Shown: positions 1-6,366 of the stretch, in pieces
How the letters are laid out: each line of letters starts with the position of its first letter
How positions within the stretch are numbered: position 1 is the first letter of the stretch
Notes under the pieces: model-generated
Databases searched by the model: none
The model's input: the letters and a program-made list of their open reading frames with translations, nothing else
Told to the model about the DNA's origin: nothing
Made by a program: the position numbers and the translations under genes
Origin: JACKAN01 sp964502735
GTDB lineage: Bacteria; Bdellovibrionota; Bdellovibrionia; Bdellovibrionales; UBA1609
Length of the DNA stretch: 35,086 nucleotides
Direction of reading: 5' to 3'
Assembly: GCA_964502735.1 (NCBI GenBank)
Contig: CAZCYD010000027.1
Span: 1-35,086, forward strand

Positions 1-1028
1 TCAACAGCATCCAATACAGTCTTTTTGCTTCTCCCCACCAAAACTAAATCATCCATATAACGAATATAAAATACATCACTGATTTCAATTTTTTTCTGCT
101 GCCAATAATAATCCAAACCTAAGGCTTTCGTTGCTAGCCTATCAGCAGTAATTAAATAAAAATTGGCAAAAAGTTGGCTGGTTAAATTGCCAATGGGAAT
201 CCCAGTTCCCAACTTTGAAAATTCTAGCTGTGACTTTAATAGATTAAAAAGTAAGTTATCTATACTCGGGTCTGGAAGACAGCTTAAGAATTGATTGAGT
301 AAAATATTATGATTAATGCTTTGAAAATAATTGGAAACGTCAAGTTTCATGGTAAAGCGATCTGGGCCAAATTTTTCTAAAACTTTCCACAACGCGACTG
401 CCGCCCTTCGATTGCCCCTCTTTTTTCTACAAGCAAAAACACTATCTGACATCAAGGGGTCAATCATGGGCTCCACCAGCCTATGGATGGCGTGATGAAC
501 CACTCTGTCCATAAAAGGGGCGCACATAATAAGCCTCTTTTTAGGATCATGAACATAAAAACTTCTATACCCCTTCCATTTGAATGTTCCTGATTTTAAC
601 TCATTTTCTATAAAGATTTCAGGGTCTAAAGTTGATTCTGACCAGGCAGTAAAAACCTCCACACAGAGTTTATAGCAGCTTAAGTTTAAAATTTTCTGCG
701 TTGGCTTTTTGGGTTTTTCGCGTTCTTCAGGTGGTGCTTTTTCGCTCTCTATTGGAGATTCATTTTCATTGTTATTTTTAACTTCAAGTATTTCAGCTTC
801 GCTTTCGGCATTATCTTCATCGGCATCACCACCTGGTGGAACTATTTGATGAATAGGTTCTACCAAGCGATAGCGACTCATAAAAGCCGCGACCGAAACA
901 GTATCCACAAACCACTCTTTACCAACCTTTATGGCTTTAATATTTTTGGCCTTGATATGATTTCTGATTTGTCTTTCTGTTAAACCAATCTTTTTTGCAG
1001 CCTCTTTGACGTTCATCTCGACGCCCAT
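1..1028 (-). CDS. DGR-type reverse transcriptase with N-terminal HTH (3' end off window)
   Basis: RNA-directed DNA polymerase of a diversity-generating retroelement, predicted to copy a template-repeat RNA into mutagenised cDNA that replaces the variable repeat of the neighbouring lipoprotein gene. Residue numbers count from the ATG at 1016. Residues 1-50 (MNVKEAAKKIGLTERQIRNH...) form an excisionase/MerR-like helix-turn-helix. About 60-108 is an acidic, Pro/Lys-rich linker. The RT fold follows: FACRKKRGNRRA near 195-205, catalytic Asp in MKLDVSNYF (D226), GIPIGNLTSQ at 272-281 and YMDD at 320-323. The GxxxSQ form of motif 4, instead of the QGxxxSP of group II introns and retrons, is the hallmark of DGR enzymes. 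ATG 1028 and ATG 1016 are both possible starts, with only weak ribosome-binding sequence. The thumb region and C-terminus lie left of base 1. That it is a reverse transcriptase is near certain; DGR type is very likely given the adjacent target. Confidence 0.93.
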   Translation of the reverse strand, partial: MGVEMNVKEAAKKIGLTERQIRNHIKAKNIKAIKVGKEWFVDTVSVAAFMSRYRLVEPIHQIVPPGGDADEDNAESEAEILEVKNNNENESPIESEKAPPEEREKPKKPTQKILNLSCYKLCVEVFTAWSESTLDPEIFIENELKSGTFKWKGYRSFYVHDPKKRLIMCAPFMDRVVHHAIHRLVEPMIDPLMSDSVFACRKKRGNRRAAVALWKVLEKFGPDRFTMKLDVSNYFQSINHNILLNQFLSCLPDPSIDNLLFNLLKSQLEFSKLGTGIPIGNLTSQLFANFYLITADRLATKALGLDYYWQQKKIEISDVFYIRYMDDLVLVGRSKKTVLDAV

Positions 1029-1210
1029 CCCAAAATCACTCAATAAAACCACCCCTCTTTTGAATACATTGATTTTGTTTATTACTGGGATTTCTTCAAA
1101 AACTTGTCAATTCATAAATAAAGAATATGGAAGTAATTGGAAGAATATATGAAATAGAAAGAAGTTTTATTATTATCAATTTAATTCTCAAAATGACACC
1201 CTATAGCCTG

Positions 1211-1233
1211 TTGCGGAAATCGTTTTTCCGCAA
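1211..1233. repeat. 9-bp perfect hairpin at the RT-proximal end of the heptamer array
   Basis: TTGCGGAAA (1211-1219) and TTTCCGCAA (1225-1233) are perfect inverted copies around a 5-nt loop. The arms carry the same TTCCGCA heptamer as the rest of the array, here as a head-to-head dyad. It could be a protein-binding palindrome or an RNA hairpin in the RT leader transcript. There is no T-run, so it does not look like a simple terminator. Confidence 0.6.
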
Positions 1234-1408
1234 GCCACGCTTTTACGGAAATCTGCGGAAGTTTCATTTCCGTATACTTCCGCATAAGTCTAATTTTTGA
1301 GCATTTTTACTTCTGTAATTTCCGTACATTTCCGCACCAGCTTAAATTTAAGGCATTTTATTGGTTTTGATTTCCGTATGTTTCCGCAGGCTTCCGCAGA
1401 TTTCCGTA
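1212..1408. promoter_or_regulatory. Phased array of twelve TTCCGYA heptamers upstream of the RT gene
   Basis: Twelve copies of TTCCG(C/T)A, in either orientation, lie in under 200 bp. Forward copies start at 1226, 1268, 1278, 1320, 1330, 1372, 1382, 1392 and 1402. Reverse copies start at 1212, 1244 and 1254. Within pairs the step is exactly 10 bp; three pairs recur exactly 52 bp apart (1268, 1320, 1372). Bases 1244-1261 are an exact 18-nt inverted copy of 1391-1408 (CTTCCGCAGATTTCCGTA). Between the pairs is AT-rich DNA that is itself weakly repeated (GCATTTT at similar offsets). One- and five-turn helical phasing suggests a multi-site protein-binding array. It lies 180-380 bp before the RT start, so it may be its operator or a retrohoming cis element. 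The function is inferred; the repeat structure is seen directly. Confidence 0.8.
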
Positions 1409-1430
1409 TCAACATAAAATTTTAAAGGGT

Positions 1431-1519
1431 GTGCCTTCGGCACATAAGAAAAAGGCTTTGCCTAAGGGCAAAGCTTCCAAGGGCCAATGAGCCAATATTA
1501 CAAGGGCTGCTGCCAGCCC
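1431..1519. other. Cluster of three short hairpins just downstream of the variable repeat
   Basis: Read in the direction of the target gene, the 130 bp after its stop codon contain three short perfect stems. 1504-1519 is GGGCTG/CAGCCC with a 4-nt loop. 1455-1474 is GCTTTGCC/GGCAAAGC (8 bp, loop TAAG). 1431-1443 is GTGCC/GGCAC with a 3-nt loop. Characterised DGRs such as that of the Bordetella phage need a short GC-rich hairpin or cruciform downstream of the variable repeat for retrohoming, and the 8-bp stem with 4-nt loop resembles that. They could equally be terminators of the target gene, although no clear T-run follows on the minus strand. Confidence 0.45.
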
Positions 1520-1562
1520 GACATAGCCCTGTTGTTTTAAGTTAAAATTGTGTTAAGCGAGA

Positions 1563-3344
1563 CTAGGGGTGATACACACAACGAAACCCGAGGCTGTAGG
1601 CCGAGAGCGACGGGCCGTAATTCAAGTGCGACGTGAACACGCCCGAGGAAGCGTAATTGCCCCAGCCGCCCCCACGGATAACAGCACCCGCGTTATAATT
1701 TAAATAGCCATAACCAAGGCCTCCTACGGCTAGTGAAGTATAATTACCAAGTGGTCCGAACTGATCTTTGGCATTTCTCGCTGTTGTAGTGGTTCCACCA
1801 CTTAGAGAAAATACATTAGTATGAGTGGCGGCTGTAATTTGTGAGATATAAGAATTTGGCCCGTATACACTTGCATTTATATAATCATCTTTGACCCATT
1901 CCCATACATTACCGCCGAGATCCCAAATTACTTCGCCGTTACTTAGGCTATGGGTACGTTTTTCTAAGTTCCAGTCTCCTAGAGTTCCGCCATTACAAGT
2001 TTGGCCTGTACCGTCGCAACCTTGGACGTCACTGGCATTGGCTACTAATGGTTCTCCAGGAGCACCATCGGCATGACCTCTATTGAGTTCGTTACTGTCT
2101 GTTCCGCCATTGCCAGCAGAAACCCCGCCCACTTTGTTTTCACTCCAGTTTCCTGGAACCAACTCAATATTTCTAGATATAGTCTGCCACTCGTCATTGG
2201 TGATTAAATCATAACCTGCACCTAAGGACAGACATTCTGCTTCGGCTTCATTGCGGCTTATACTCCGCCATGGTCGCCCCGCTACTTTGGCCACAGGCGT
2301 GTATTGTTCAGTGGGAGCTAAAGCAGCCACCCAGTCTGCGCTCACACCACTACAAAAGGCATCACCCCCGCTTCCAGGATCACTATCTGTATCACAGCCC
2401 CAGGCTTGAATGGTGCCGACGGCAATCCCAGAATCTTTTTCTGCTTTAGCCTCGTATTTCATTACACAAAAATCACTCGTGCCGTAAGAGGCATTTCCAG
2501 GCACAGGGATGTATTCGCCCTCTGCACCTCCTGTGGGACAAGATATCGAATTCGACACCGTCACTGTAGCAGAAGCACTTGATGCTGCATTTTGATTGCT
2601 GGCGAGATCTTGAGAAGCATTGGCATTGATAGTGATGCCCACAGGTCCATTTCCAATGCAATTACTTAAAGTCACCGTGGGAGTTGTGGTTGACCCATCA
2701 GTGACTACAGGAGTATCACAGCCCCCTCCACCGCCGTCATTCACGGTGATATCACCTGCTGTAAGACTTATCGTATCGGCTCCTGAAAAAGTAACAGGAA
2801 AATCGAAACTCGTAGAGCTATCCCCGCTAGAGGGGGTTGGACTCCCCACGGACACTGTCGGGGCTGTATTGTCCACTGTAACCACGAGGCTAATAGCCCC
2901 TTCATCTTGAGAGCCGTTATCAGACTTACCCGTACCAGGACTTAATATGACTTTTAAAGTTCCATCACCCGTGCAATTGGTGATGGTAAAACTTGGTGTG
3001 GAAGTTTGAGAGTTATTAATATTGGGTGAATCACAACTTACAGAGCCCGTATTACTTAAAACCAAGTAACTATTTTGTAAATTAACTGACTCCACGTTTT
3101 CATAAGTGAGCTGAAAGCTAAATGTGGTCGAGGAATTTCCTATAGCCGCAACGGGCGTGAGCGATGCGAAACTCACCGAAGGCGACGTGCTAGATCCAAA
3201 GTTACCATGAATTTGATTGTTTAATGTGCAAGCTGAAAGAAGAAGGCCCGTTGTAAAAGAAAAAAATGTTAATTTTAGACCTTTAAAAACAGAGTTTAAA
3301 AAAAACTCCCTTTTTTGTTGGCCGTTTGTGATTTTTCCTTTCAA
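1563..3344 (-). CDS. DGR target: surface lipoprotein with Ig-like repeats and FGE/C-type-lectin C-terminus
   Basis: Predicted outer-membrane-anchored ligand-binding lipoprotein of 593 aa. It starts at TTG (3344-3342) behind a strong TAAGGAGG site at 3348-3355. Residues 20-39 are a signal sequence ending in the lipobox LLSAC. About 50-270 hold two Ser/Thr/Gly-rich bacterial Ig-like repeats (DNTAPTVSVGSPTPSSGD is a typical start). From ~275 comes a formylglycine-generating-enzyme-like domain, seen in YIPVPGN, FCVMKYEA, WRSISRNEAEAEC, DLGGNVWEWVKD, VIRGGGW and the terminal GFRCVY. This C-type-lectin scaffold is the classic DGR display fold, and RGGxW...GFRxVY brackets the variable residues. The lipoprotein architecture recalls other DGR lipoproteins such as that of Legionella. 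The RT follows on the same strand. A catalytic sulfatase-activating role is unlikely. The bound ligand is unknown; prey or host surface recognition is only a guess. Confidence 0.92.
   Translation of the reverse strand: MKGKITNGQQKREFFLNSVFKGLKLTFFSFTTGLLLSACTLNNQIHGNFGSSTSPSVSFASLTPVAAIGNSSTTFSFQLTYENVESVNLQNSYLVLSNTGSVSCDSPNINNSQTSTPSFTITNCTGDGTLKVILSPGTGKSDNGSQDEGAISLVVTVDNTAPTVSVGSPTPSSGDSSTSFDFPVTFSGADTISLTAGDITVNDGGGGGCDTPVVTDGSTTTPTVTLSNCIGNGPVGITINANASQDLASNQNAASSASATVTVSNSISCPTGGAEGEYIPVPGNASYGTSDFCVMKYEAKAEKDSGIAVGTIQAWGCDTDSDPGSGGDAFCSGVSADWVAALAPTEQYTPVAKVAGRPWRSISRNEAEAECLSLGAGYDLITNDEWQTISRNIELVPGNWSENKVGGVSAGNGGTDSNELNRGHADGAPGEPLVANASDVQGCDGTGQTCNGGTLGDWNLEKRTHSLSNGEVIWDLGGNVWEWVKDDYINASVYGPNSYISQITAATHTNVFSLSGGTTTTARNAKDQFGPLGNYTSLAVGGLGYGYLNYNAGAVIRGGGWGNYASSGVFTSHLNYGPSLSAYSLGFRCVYHP
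1566..1661 (-). other. Putative DGR variable repeat (VR) at the target 3' end
   Basis: These bases encode residues 562-593, between the conserved RGGGW and the C-terminus. From 562 to 585, thirteen of 24 codons end in C (GGC, TAC, TTC, CAC, CTC, GCC, AGC and others), and several others are TCG or CCG, unlike the A/T-ending codons common in the rest of the gene. AAC codons in a template repeat, mutated at adenines, give exactly such NNC codons. Position and codon pattern therefore fit a VR mutated in the core 1593-1661. The limits are approximate, because the template repeat needed to define them is not in the window. Confidence 0.65.
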
Positions 3345-3571
3345 ATCCCCTCCTTATCGCACGTACTGTTTATTTCGGAGTACTAACATCTATATTTAAA
3401 CATTTTATGCTATTTCCTCTTTGTACGCTCGACTCAAGTTGAGAATAAGACTCTAAACTCAATAGTTTTGATTTGGCTCCCATTTTCCTTTCTGAAATTC
3501 TCATTTTTAGAAAATACCCACCCTAACTCTCCCAGACTCCAGAAACTTTTCCCTTAATATTTGGAGATTTT

Positions 3572-3613
3572 GGGAGTATATTGAAGTATAAGGGAGTATA
3601 TTATCTATATACT
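3572..3613 (+). promoter_or_regulatory. AGTATA tandem repeats at 10-bp phase before the 3661 gene
   Basis: AGTATA occurs at 3575-3580, 3585-3590 and 3595-3600, exactly 10 bp apart, and the inverted form TATACT follows at 3608-3613. The outer two are part of a longer direct repeat, GGGAGTATATT (3572-3582 and 3592-3602). This sits about 50-90 bp before the ATG at 3661. It looks like an operator for a repressor binding one face of the helix, with TATACT as a possible -10 element. The XRE-like gene two positions downstream is a candidate regulator, by inference only. The rest of the 3345-3660 gap is AT-rich and shows nothing else clear. Confidence 0.45.
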
Positions 3614-3660
3614 AGGAGGCTTCGTCCAAAATATATAAAAATATAAGGAGAATCTATTAT

Positions 3661-4098
3661 ATGAGTTCAGCCAAACAAACCAAAGATAAACTAAAAGGAC
3701 TACCGTTTAAGTCCGCCAAAGAAATGAACCAGGTGCAAAAAGAAATTGCCCTTGAAAATTGGCGAAGGCTCACCCGCTATGCCGACTTTAATTCTCAAAT
3801 CAATAAACGAGAGTTTCAAGAAGTTAAAGAGGAATTTGAAACCGGCTTTATGTGTGGTTACTCCACCCCTGCGGATAATGCCAACCCCAACGAAGGCACT
3901 CAACTTCTACGGGTTTATAAGGCCAACAAGGGTGTTCAGATAAATATTGATGAGAAAAAAGCCAGTGACCCCGAGATGGTTTCTAAATTGGCCTCGGATA
4001 TGGCCTTAGCCTTTGGAACTCTTTACTACGAAGTAAGTGGCCTTAAAACCAACGACGAATCTGACGTCAGTTTTAAGCGCATGGCGGCTCTTTCATAA
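3661..4098 (+). CDS. Hypothetical 145-aa accessory protein
   Basis: I do not recognise this family. The protein is soluble, with a Lys-rich, likely helical N-terminal half (residues ~15-65) and a mixed second half, and it has no signal peptide or membrane segment. It starts at ATG behind AAGGAG at 3647-3652, about 8 nt upstream. It heads a run of small same-strand genes (to 5555) beginning after the phased AGTATA repeats, so it is probably the first gene of a regulated accessory operon. Such small proteins beside XRE regulators are common on plasmids and integrative elements, but nothing seen allows a specific function. Confidence 0.65.
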   Translation: MSSAKQTKDKLKGLPFKSAKEMNQVQKEIALENWRRLTRYADFNSQINKREFQEVKEEFETGFMCGYSTPADNANPNEGTQLLRVYKANKGVQINIDEKKASDPEMVSKLASDMALAFGTLYYEVSGLKTNDESDVSFKRMAALS

Positions 4099-4116
4099 TT
4101 AGAAAAGGTGAAGCCG

Positions 4117-4611
4117 GTGAATATCACTGATTTTTCAAACTACAAAAAACACTCCACAAAATCTCAACTTAGAGATTTGTACTCCTCTATGGAGAAGGAG
4201 TGTATCCATACTGAAAGCAGTGAAGTTAGAAAGAAAAGTTTTTTTGATAAATCCCGTGGTCGGTTTATTTCTATTTTTAGAAAAAAATACGATGTCCCAA
4301 TAGAAAAGATTTCTTCTTTTATTCATCTTAAAAAAGATCAATACAAAGCCTTTGAGCAAGGAGCTTTTCCTATTACGGATAGAGATTTTTTTAGGCTCTG
4401 TTATGTTTTAAAGGCAAATAATGAAGCCAGTATTTTTATTGAAAAACTTGAAGAGGCTTTTGACCCTAAAAAGCGCGAGGGGCAAGAACAACTTGCTCAC
4501 GTCCTCAAAAATCAATTTGGAATTGTTTTTGCCGATCCCAATAAGTACAGGCAAAAACCTAGAGAAAAAATTGTATTCCTAAAGGACTACATCAAAGAAC
4601 ATTCACAATAA
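4117..4611 (+). CDS. XRE-like helix-turn-helix protein
   Basis: Probable DNA-binding regulator of 164 aa. About residues 50-105 (ISIFRKKYDVPIEKISSF... followed by DQYKAFEQGAFPITDRDFF) have the layout of an XRE/Cro-type HTH: a first helix, a turn, a recognition-like segment DQYKAFEQG and PITDRDFFRLCYVL. The Lys/Arg-rich N- and C-terminal flanks have no recognised domain. The reading frame is open from a GTG at 4108, but AAAAGG (4103-4108) sits 8 nt before the GTG at 4117, which is therefore chosen. It lies 18 bp after the 3661 gene and 20 bp before the receiver-domain gene. It may autoregulate the operon through the AGTATA repeats. HTH is likely, exact family uncertain. Confidence 0.6.
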   Translation: MNITDFSNYKKHSTKSQLRDLYSSMEKECIHTESSEVRKKSFFDKSRGRFISIFRKKYDVPIEKISSFIHLKKDQYKAFEQGAFPITDRDFFRLCYVLKANNEASIFIEKLEEAFDPKKREGQEQLAHVLKNQFGIVFADPNKYRQKPREKIVFLKDYIKEHSQ

Positions 4612-4631
4612 TTTTTTTAAAGGATTCAAGG

Positions 4632-5012
4632 ATGAAGATTTTAATTATAGACGACGAACCATTTATGCTCAGTAGCCTCAAAGATTTGATTGTTGGATTG
4701 GGTTATCATTGTGAAACTGCAAATAACGGCAAAAGGGCTTTTGAGTTACTTAAAAACAAAAACTCATTTGATGCTATTATTTGCGACTTCAATATGCCCG
4801 AGATGACCGGCTTAGAATTGAGATTGAAACTCAGAGATGAGTTTGACTCCTGTCCTCCCTTTATTTTGTTGTCTGGAGACATCTCCCAAGTTAAAGACGA
4901 TAAGTATCGCCAACTTTCTACTAGCATTTCTCGAATAGCTTCACTGTTTTCAAATAGAACCCCTCCCACCCAACGAGTTGATTGGAAGGGGTCTCGGTTC
5001 TGGTGCAGATAA
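4632..5012 (+). CDS. Truncated response-regulator receiver domain
   Basis: CheY-like receiver of 126 aa. The acidic pocket is intact (MKILIIDDEPF, D7/D8), the phospho-acceptor is D52 in CDFNMPEMTG, and the switch residue is S81 in FILLSGD. After about residue 92 the family similarity stops. The part that should supply beta-5 with the invariant Lys-Pro (xxKPF) is replaced by an unrelated Ser/Arg-rich tail (SISRIASLFSNRTPP...FWCR), and the other two frames do not restore it. The gene therefore looks 3'-truncated by deletion or recombination around 4910-4960. AAAGGA at 4619-4624 precedes the ATG. A receiver lacking the Lys would be expected to be signalling-impaired. It may be a decaying gene or a decoy. 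Confidence 0.6.
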   Translation: MKILIIDDEPFMLSSLKDLIVGLGYHCETANNGKRAFELLKNKNSFDAIICDFNMPEMTGLELRLKLRDEFDSCPPFILLSGDISQVKDDKYRQLSTSISRIASLFSNRTPPTQRVDWKGSRFWCR

Positions 5013-5041
5013 ATCTCGGCGGCGGGTTAGGAAGGATAAAA

Positions 5042-5476
5042 ATGAATACAAATAATAAAGAAGAAGAAAACACCCAAGCGGCCCAAAGTACAAAGATACA
5101 AAGTTCAGAGTTAAAAAAACAAGAGTCAGTAGAAAGTGAAGATGTATTGGTTTCTAAACGTAGGGGCCGCTTGGGTGTCGCTCAAGCGACGCGGGGTCTT
5201 ACCAAGAGGAACAGCGAAGCTCATTCTACAAACCAAACTGAGGTGTATCGCGTAGTCATTACTAGGGAGTCCAACGAAGCGTTGGAATCGGTCTTTGACC
5301 GATGCGTGGGCGGCTTCGATTCTGGTACCATTACGAAGTCTGACGTTGCAAACTACATCTTCCAGAACATACACAAGTTTTTTACAGACAATGATGTTAA
5401 GAATCTCAGAGCCGCCCACTTTAACGAGAAGAAGGTCCTTGGCTCTATTCTAAGGACAGATGCGGACCTTTCCTAA
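5042..5476 (+). CDS. Hypothetical 144-aa charged protein
   Basis: Unrecognised soluble protein. Residues 1-60 are hydrophilic and low in complexity (Asn, Glu, Gln, Lys), followed by a basic stretch KRRGRLGVAQATRGLTKRN. Residues ~70-140 look folded (VYRVVITRESNEALESVF...KSDVANYIFQNIHKFF). The basic region followed by a short strand-helix-helix resembles small DNA-binding accessory proteins of plasmids, such as ribbon-helix-helix or mobilisation accessory types, but no family motif is certain. The frame is open from 4982, overlapping the receiver gene, but AGGAAGG at 5028-5034 selects the ATG at 5042. The next small frame overlaps its last codons. Confidence 0.55.
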   Translation: MNTNNKEEENTQAAQSTKIQSSELKKQESVESEDVLVSKRRGRLGVAQATRGLTKRNSEAHSTNQTEVYRVVITRESNEALESVFDRCVGGFDSGTITKSDVANYIFQNIHKFFTDNDVKNLRAAHFNEKKVLGSILRTDADLS

Positions 5477-5555
5477 AGAATTGAAAAAAGCCATTCGTGC
5501 CCACTACGGCATTACTGGTGAAAAAGAGAAAAAGCGACCATCGAAACAGAGTTAA
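5460..5555 (+). CDS. Possible 31-aa basic small protein
   Basis: A short frame starting MRTFPKELKKAIRAHYG and ending KRPSKQS overlaps the previous gene by 17 bp. AAGGA lies only 3 nt before the ATG, which is short. The strongly basic, helical composition resembles coding sequence, and it ends just before a hairpin. It may instead be the residue of a longer C-terminus lost by frameshift from the previous gene. Low confidence. Confidence 0.3.
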   Translation: MRTFPKELKKAIRAHYGITGEKEKKRPSKQS

Positions 5556-5570
5556 GATACTTAAAGAAAC

Positions 5571-5596
5571 GAGAGGAGTTCGCCTGAGCTCCTCTC
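5571..5596. terminator. Hairpin closing the small-gene operon
   Basis: GAGAGGAG (5571-5578) and CTCCTCTC (5589-5596) form a perfect 8-bp stem with a 10-nt loop, 15 bp after the last small reading frame. The following sequence is only weakly T-rich, so termination may depend on the second hairpin at 5607-5652. Confidence 0.5.
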
Positions 5597-5606
5597 TTAG
5601 ACCCAA

Positions 5607-5652
5607 TGTTAGAATGTCAGAAATATCCCGAAAATAGGGATATTTCTAACAT
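5607..5652. terminator. Bulged hairpin, likely bidirectional terminator between convergent genes
   Basis: GAAATATCCC (5620-5629) pairs with GGGATATTTC (5637-5646) across a 7-nt loop. An outer AATGTTA/TAACATT pairing extends the stem across an 8-nt bulge. T-rich sequence follows on the plus strand. The minus-strand gene ending at 5679 converges on it, so it can serve both directions. Confidence 0.6.
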
Positions 5653-5678
5653 TTTGTCATTTTGATTTTTGTTCTGTT

Positions 5679-5984
5679 TTAATTTGATCCCAGAATAACA
5701 ACACAAGCGGCTAGGGCTTTTTTATTTCGAGAATTTGCAATGAACGCACATTTTTCAGAATAATCTAGCTCATATCCATCTATGGGCTGGACTCCATAAT
5801 CTTCTGTCCACTCTAGGCTTTCTGGGTCATCTGACACTCTCATAAACTCTTCATCAATGATTCTTAAAAGCTGATCTTCCATAAGCTGACGTGGATCAAA
5901 TGAAAATGCAAATGAGGTCTGAAACGACAACAAACAAAAAAATGCGATGAAAATACATAGATATTTTTTAGAATTAAGAACCAA
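5679..5984 (-). CDS. Small secreted hypothetical protein
   Basis: Predicted exported protein of 101 aa, no family recognised. A TTG at 5984-5982 lies 6 nt behind a perfect AGGAGG (5991-5996), which fixes the start although the frame remains open to 6107. Residues 1-26 form a signal peptide (VLNSKKYLCIFIAFFCLLSF..., cut after TSFA). The mature part is short and acidic, with two cysteines in EKCAFIANSRNKKALAACVV near the C-terminus that could form a disulfide. It is alone on its strand, convergent with the small-gene operon and divergent from the AbiE pair. TGAGATT (6115-6121) with AATCTCA (6140-6146 and 6154-6160) in its upstream region may be regulatory. Confidence 0.55.
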   Translation of the reverse strand: MVLNSKKYLCIFIAFFCLLSFQTSFAFSFDPRQLMEDQLLRIIDEEFMRVSDDPESLEWTEDYGVQPIDGYELDYSEKCAFIANSRNKKALAACVVILGSN

Positions 5985-6212
5985 AATAAGCCTCCTAGAA
6001 AAATGTGTTAAGCAGATTGCTAAAGCAAAGATGGAGGCCAAGGCTTGAGGGCTTAATTTGTAAATGAGGACCAAATATTTCCTAAAGTCGGACAAAAATA
6101 GAGACATGGATAACTGAGATTACAAAAAAAGCTTTATACAATCTCACGAAAAAAATCTCAGAGAAATCTGAAGATTAACATTATATGTGGAAAGCCATTT
6201 TATTCAATTTTT

Positions 6213-6234
6213 TACCCCATTTTAAAATGGGGTA
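6213..6234. repeat. 22-bp perfect palindrome upstream of the AbiE operon
   Basis: Bases 6213-6234 are a perfect palindrome: TACCCCATTTT followed directly by its reverse complement. It lies between the divergent genes at 5984 and 6401, and TTTTG follows on the plus strand. It could be an operator for a dimeric regulator or a small hairpin shielding the AbiE promoter. The rest of 5985-6366 is AT-rich, with several possible -10 boxes (TATAAT at 6244-6249) and no gene. Confidence 0.5.
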
Positions 6235-6366
6235 TTTTGTAAGTATAATTTGTGTCAATTTGATACTATAGTCATGCTTTTACTAAGTTATTGAAATTAC
6301 TTACATTATATTGCTTTTAATTGCATTATTTATTATAAAACATGATATTATGAGAATGTTAATGTT

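Noticed and set aside
1..1028. Reverse transcriptase as a retron or group II intron enzyme
   Set aside because: Motif 4 reads GIPIGNLTSQ rather than QGxxxSP, there is no maturase domain in view or msr/msd-like region upstream, and the neighbouring gene is a classic DGR target.
1212..1408. 52-bp periodic repeats as a CRISPR array
   Set aside because: The conserved part is only ~18 bp, the intervening DNA is itself partly repeated, heptamers occur in both orientations, and no cas gene is near.
1029..1562. Template repeat of the DGR
   Set aside because: Compared by eye with 1566-1690 in both orientations; no stretch matched apart from adenine sites. A computed alignment would be decisive.
1563..3344. 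Target lipoprotein as a true sulfatase-activating enzyme
   Set aside because: No sulfatase gene is nearby, the protein is a lipoprotein with Ig-like repeats, and the DGR context favours a binding scaffold.
4950..5010. Integron-type attC site in the imperfect dyad GAACCCC...GGTTC
   Set aside because: No proper R and L boxes are seen, the pairing is poor, and there is no integron integrase.
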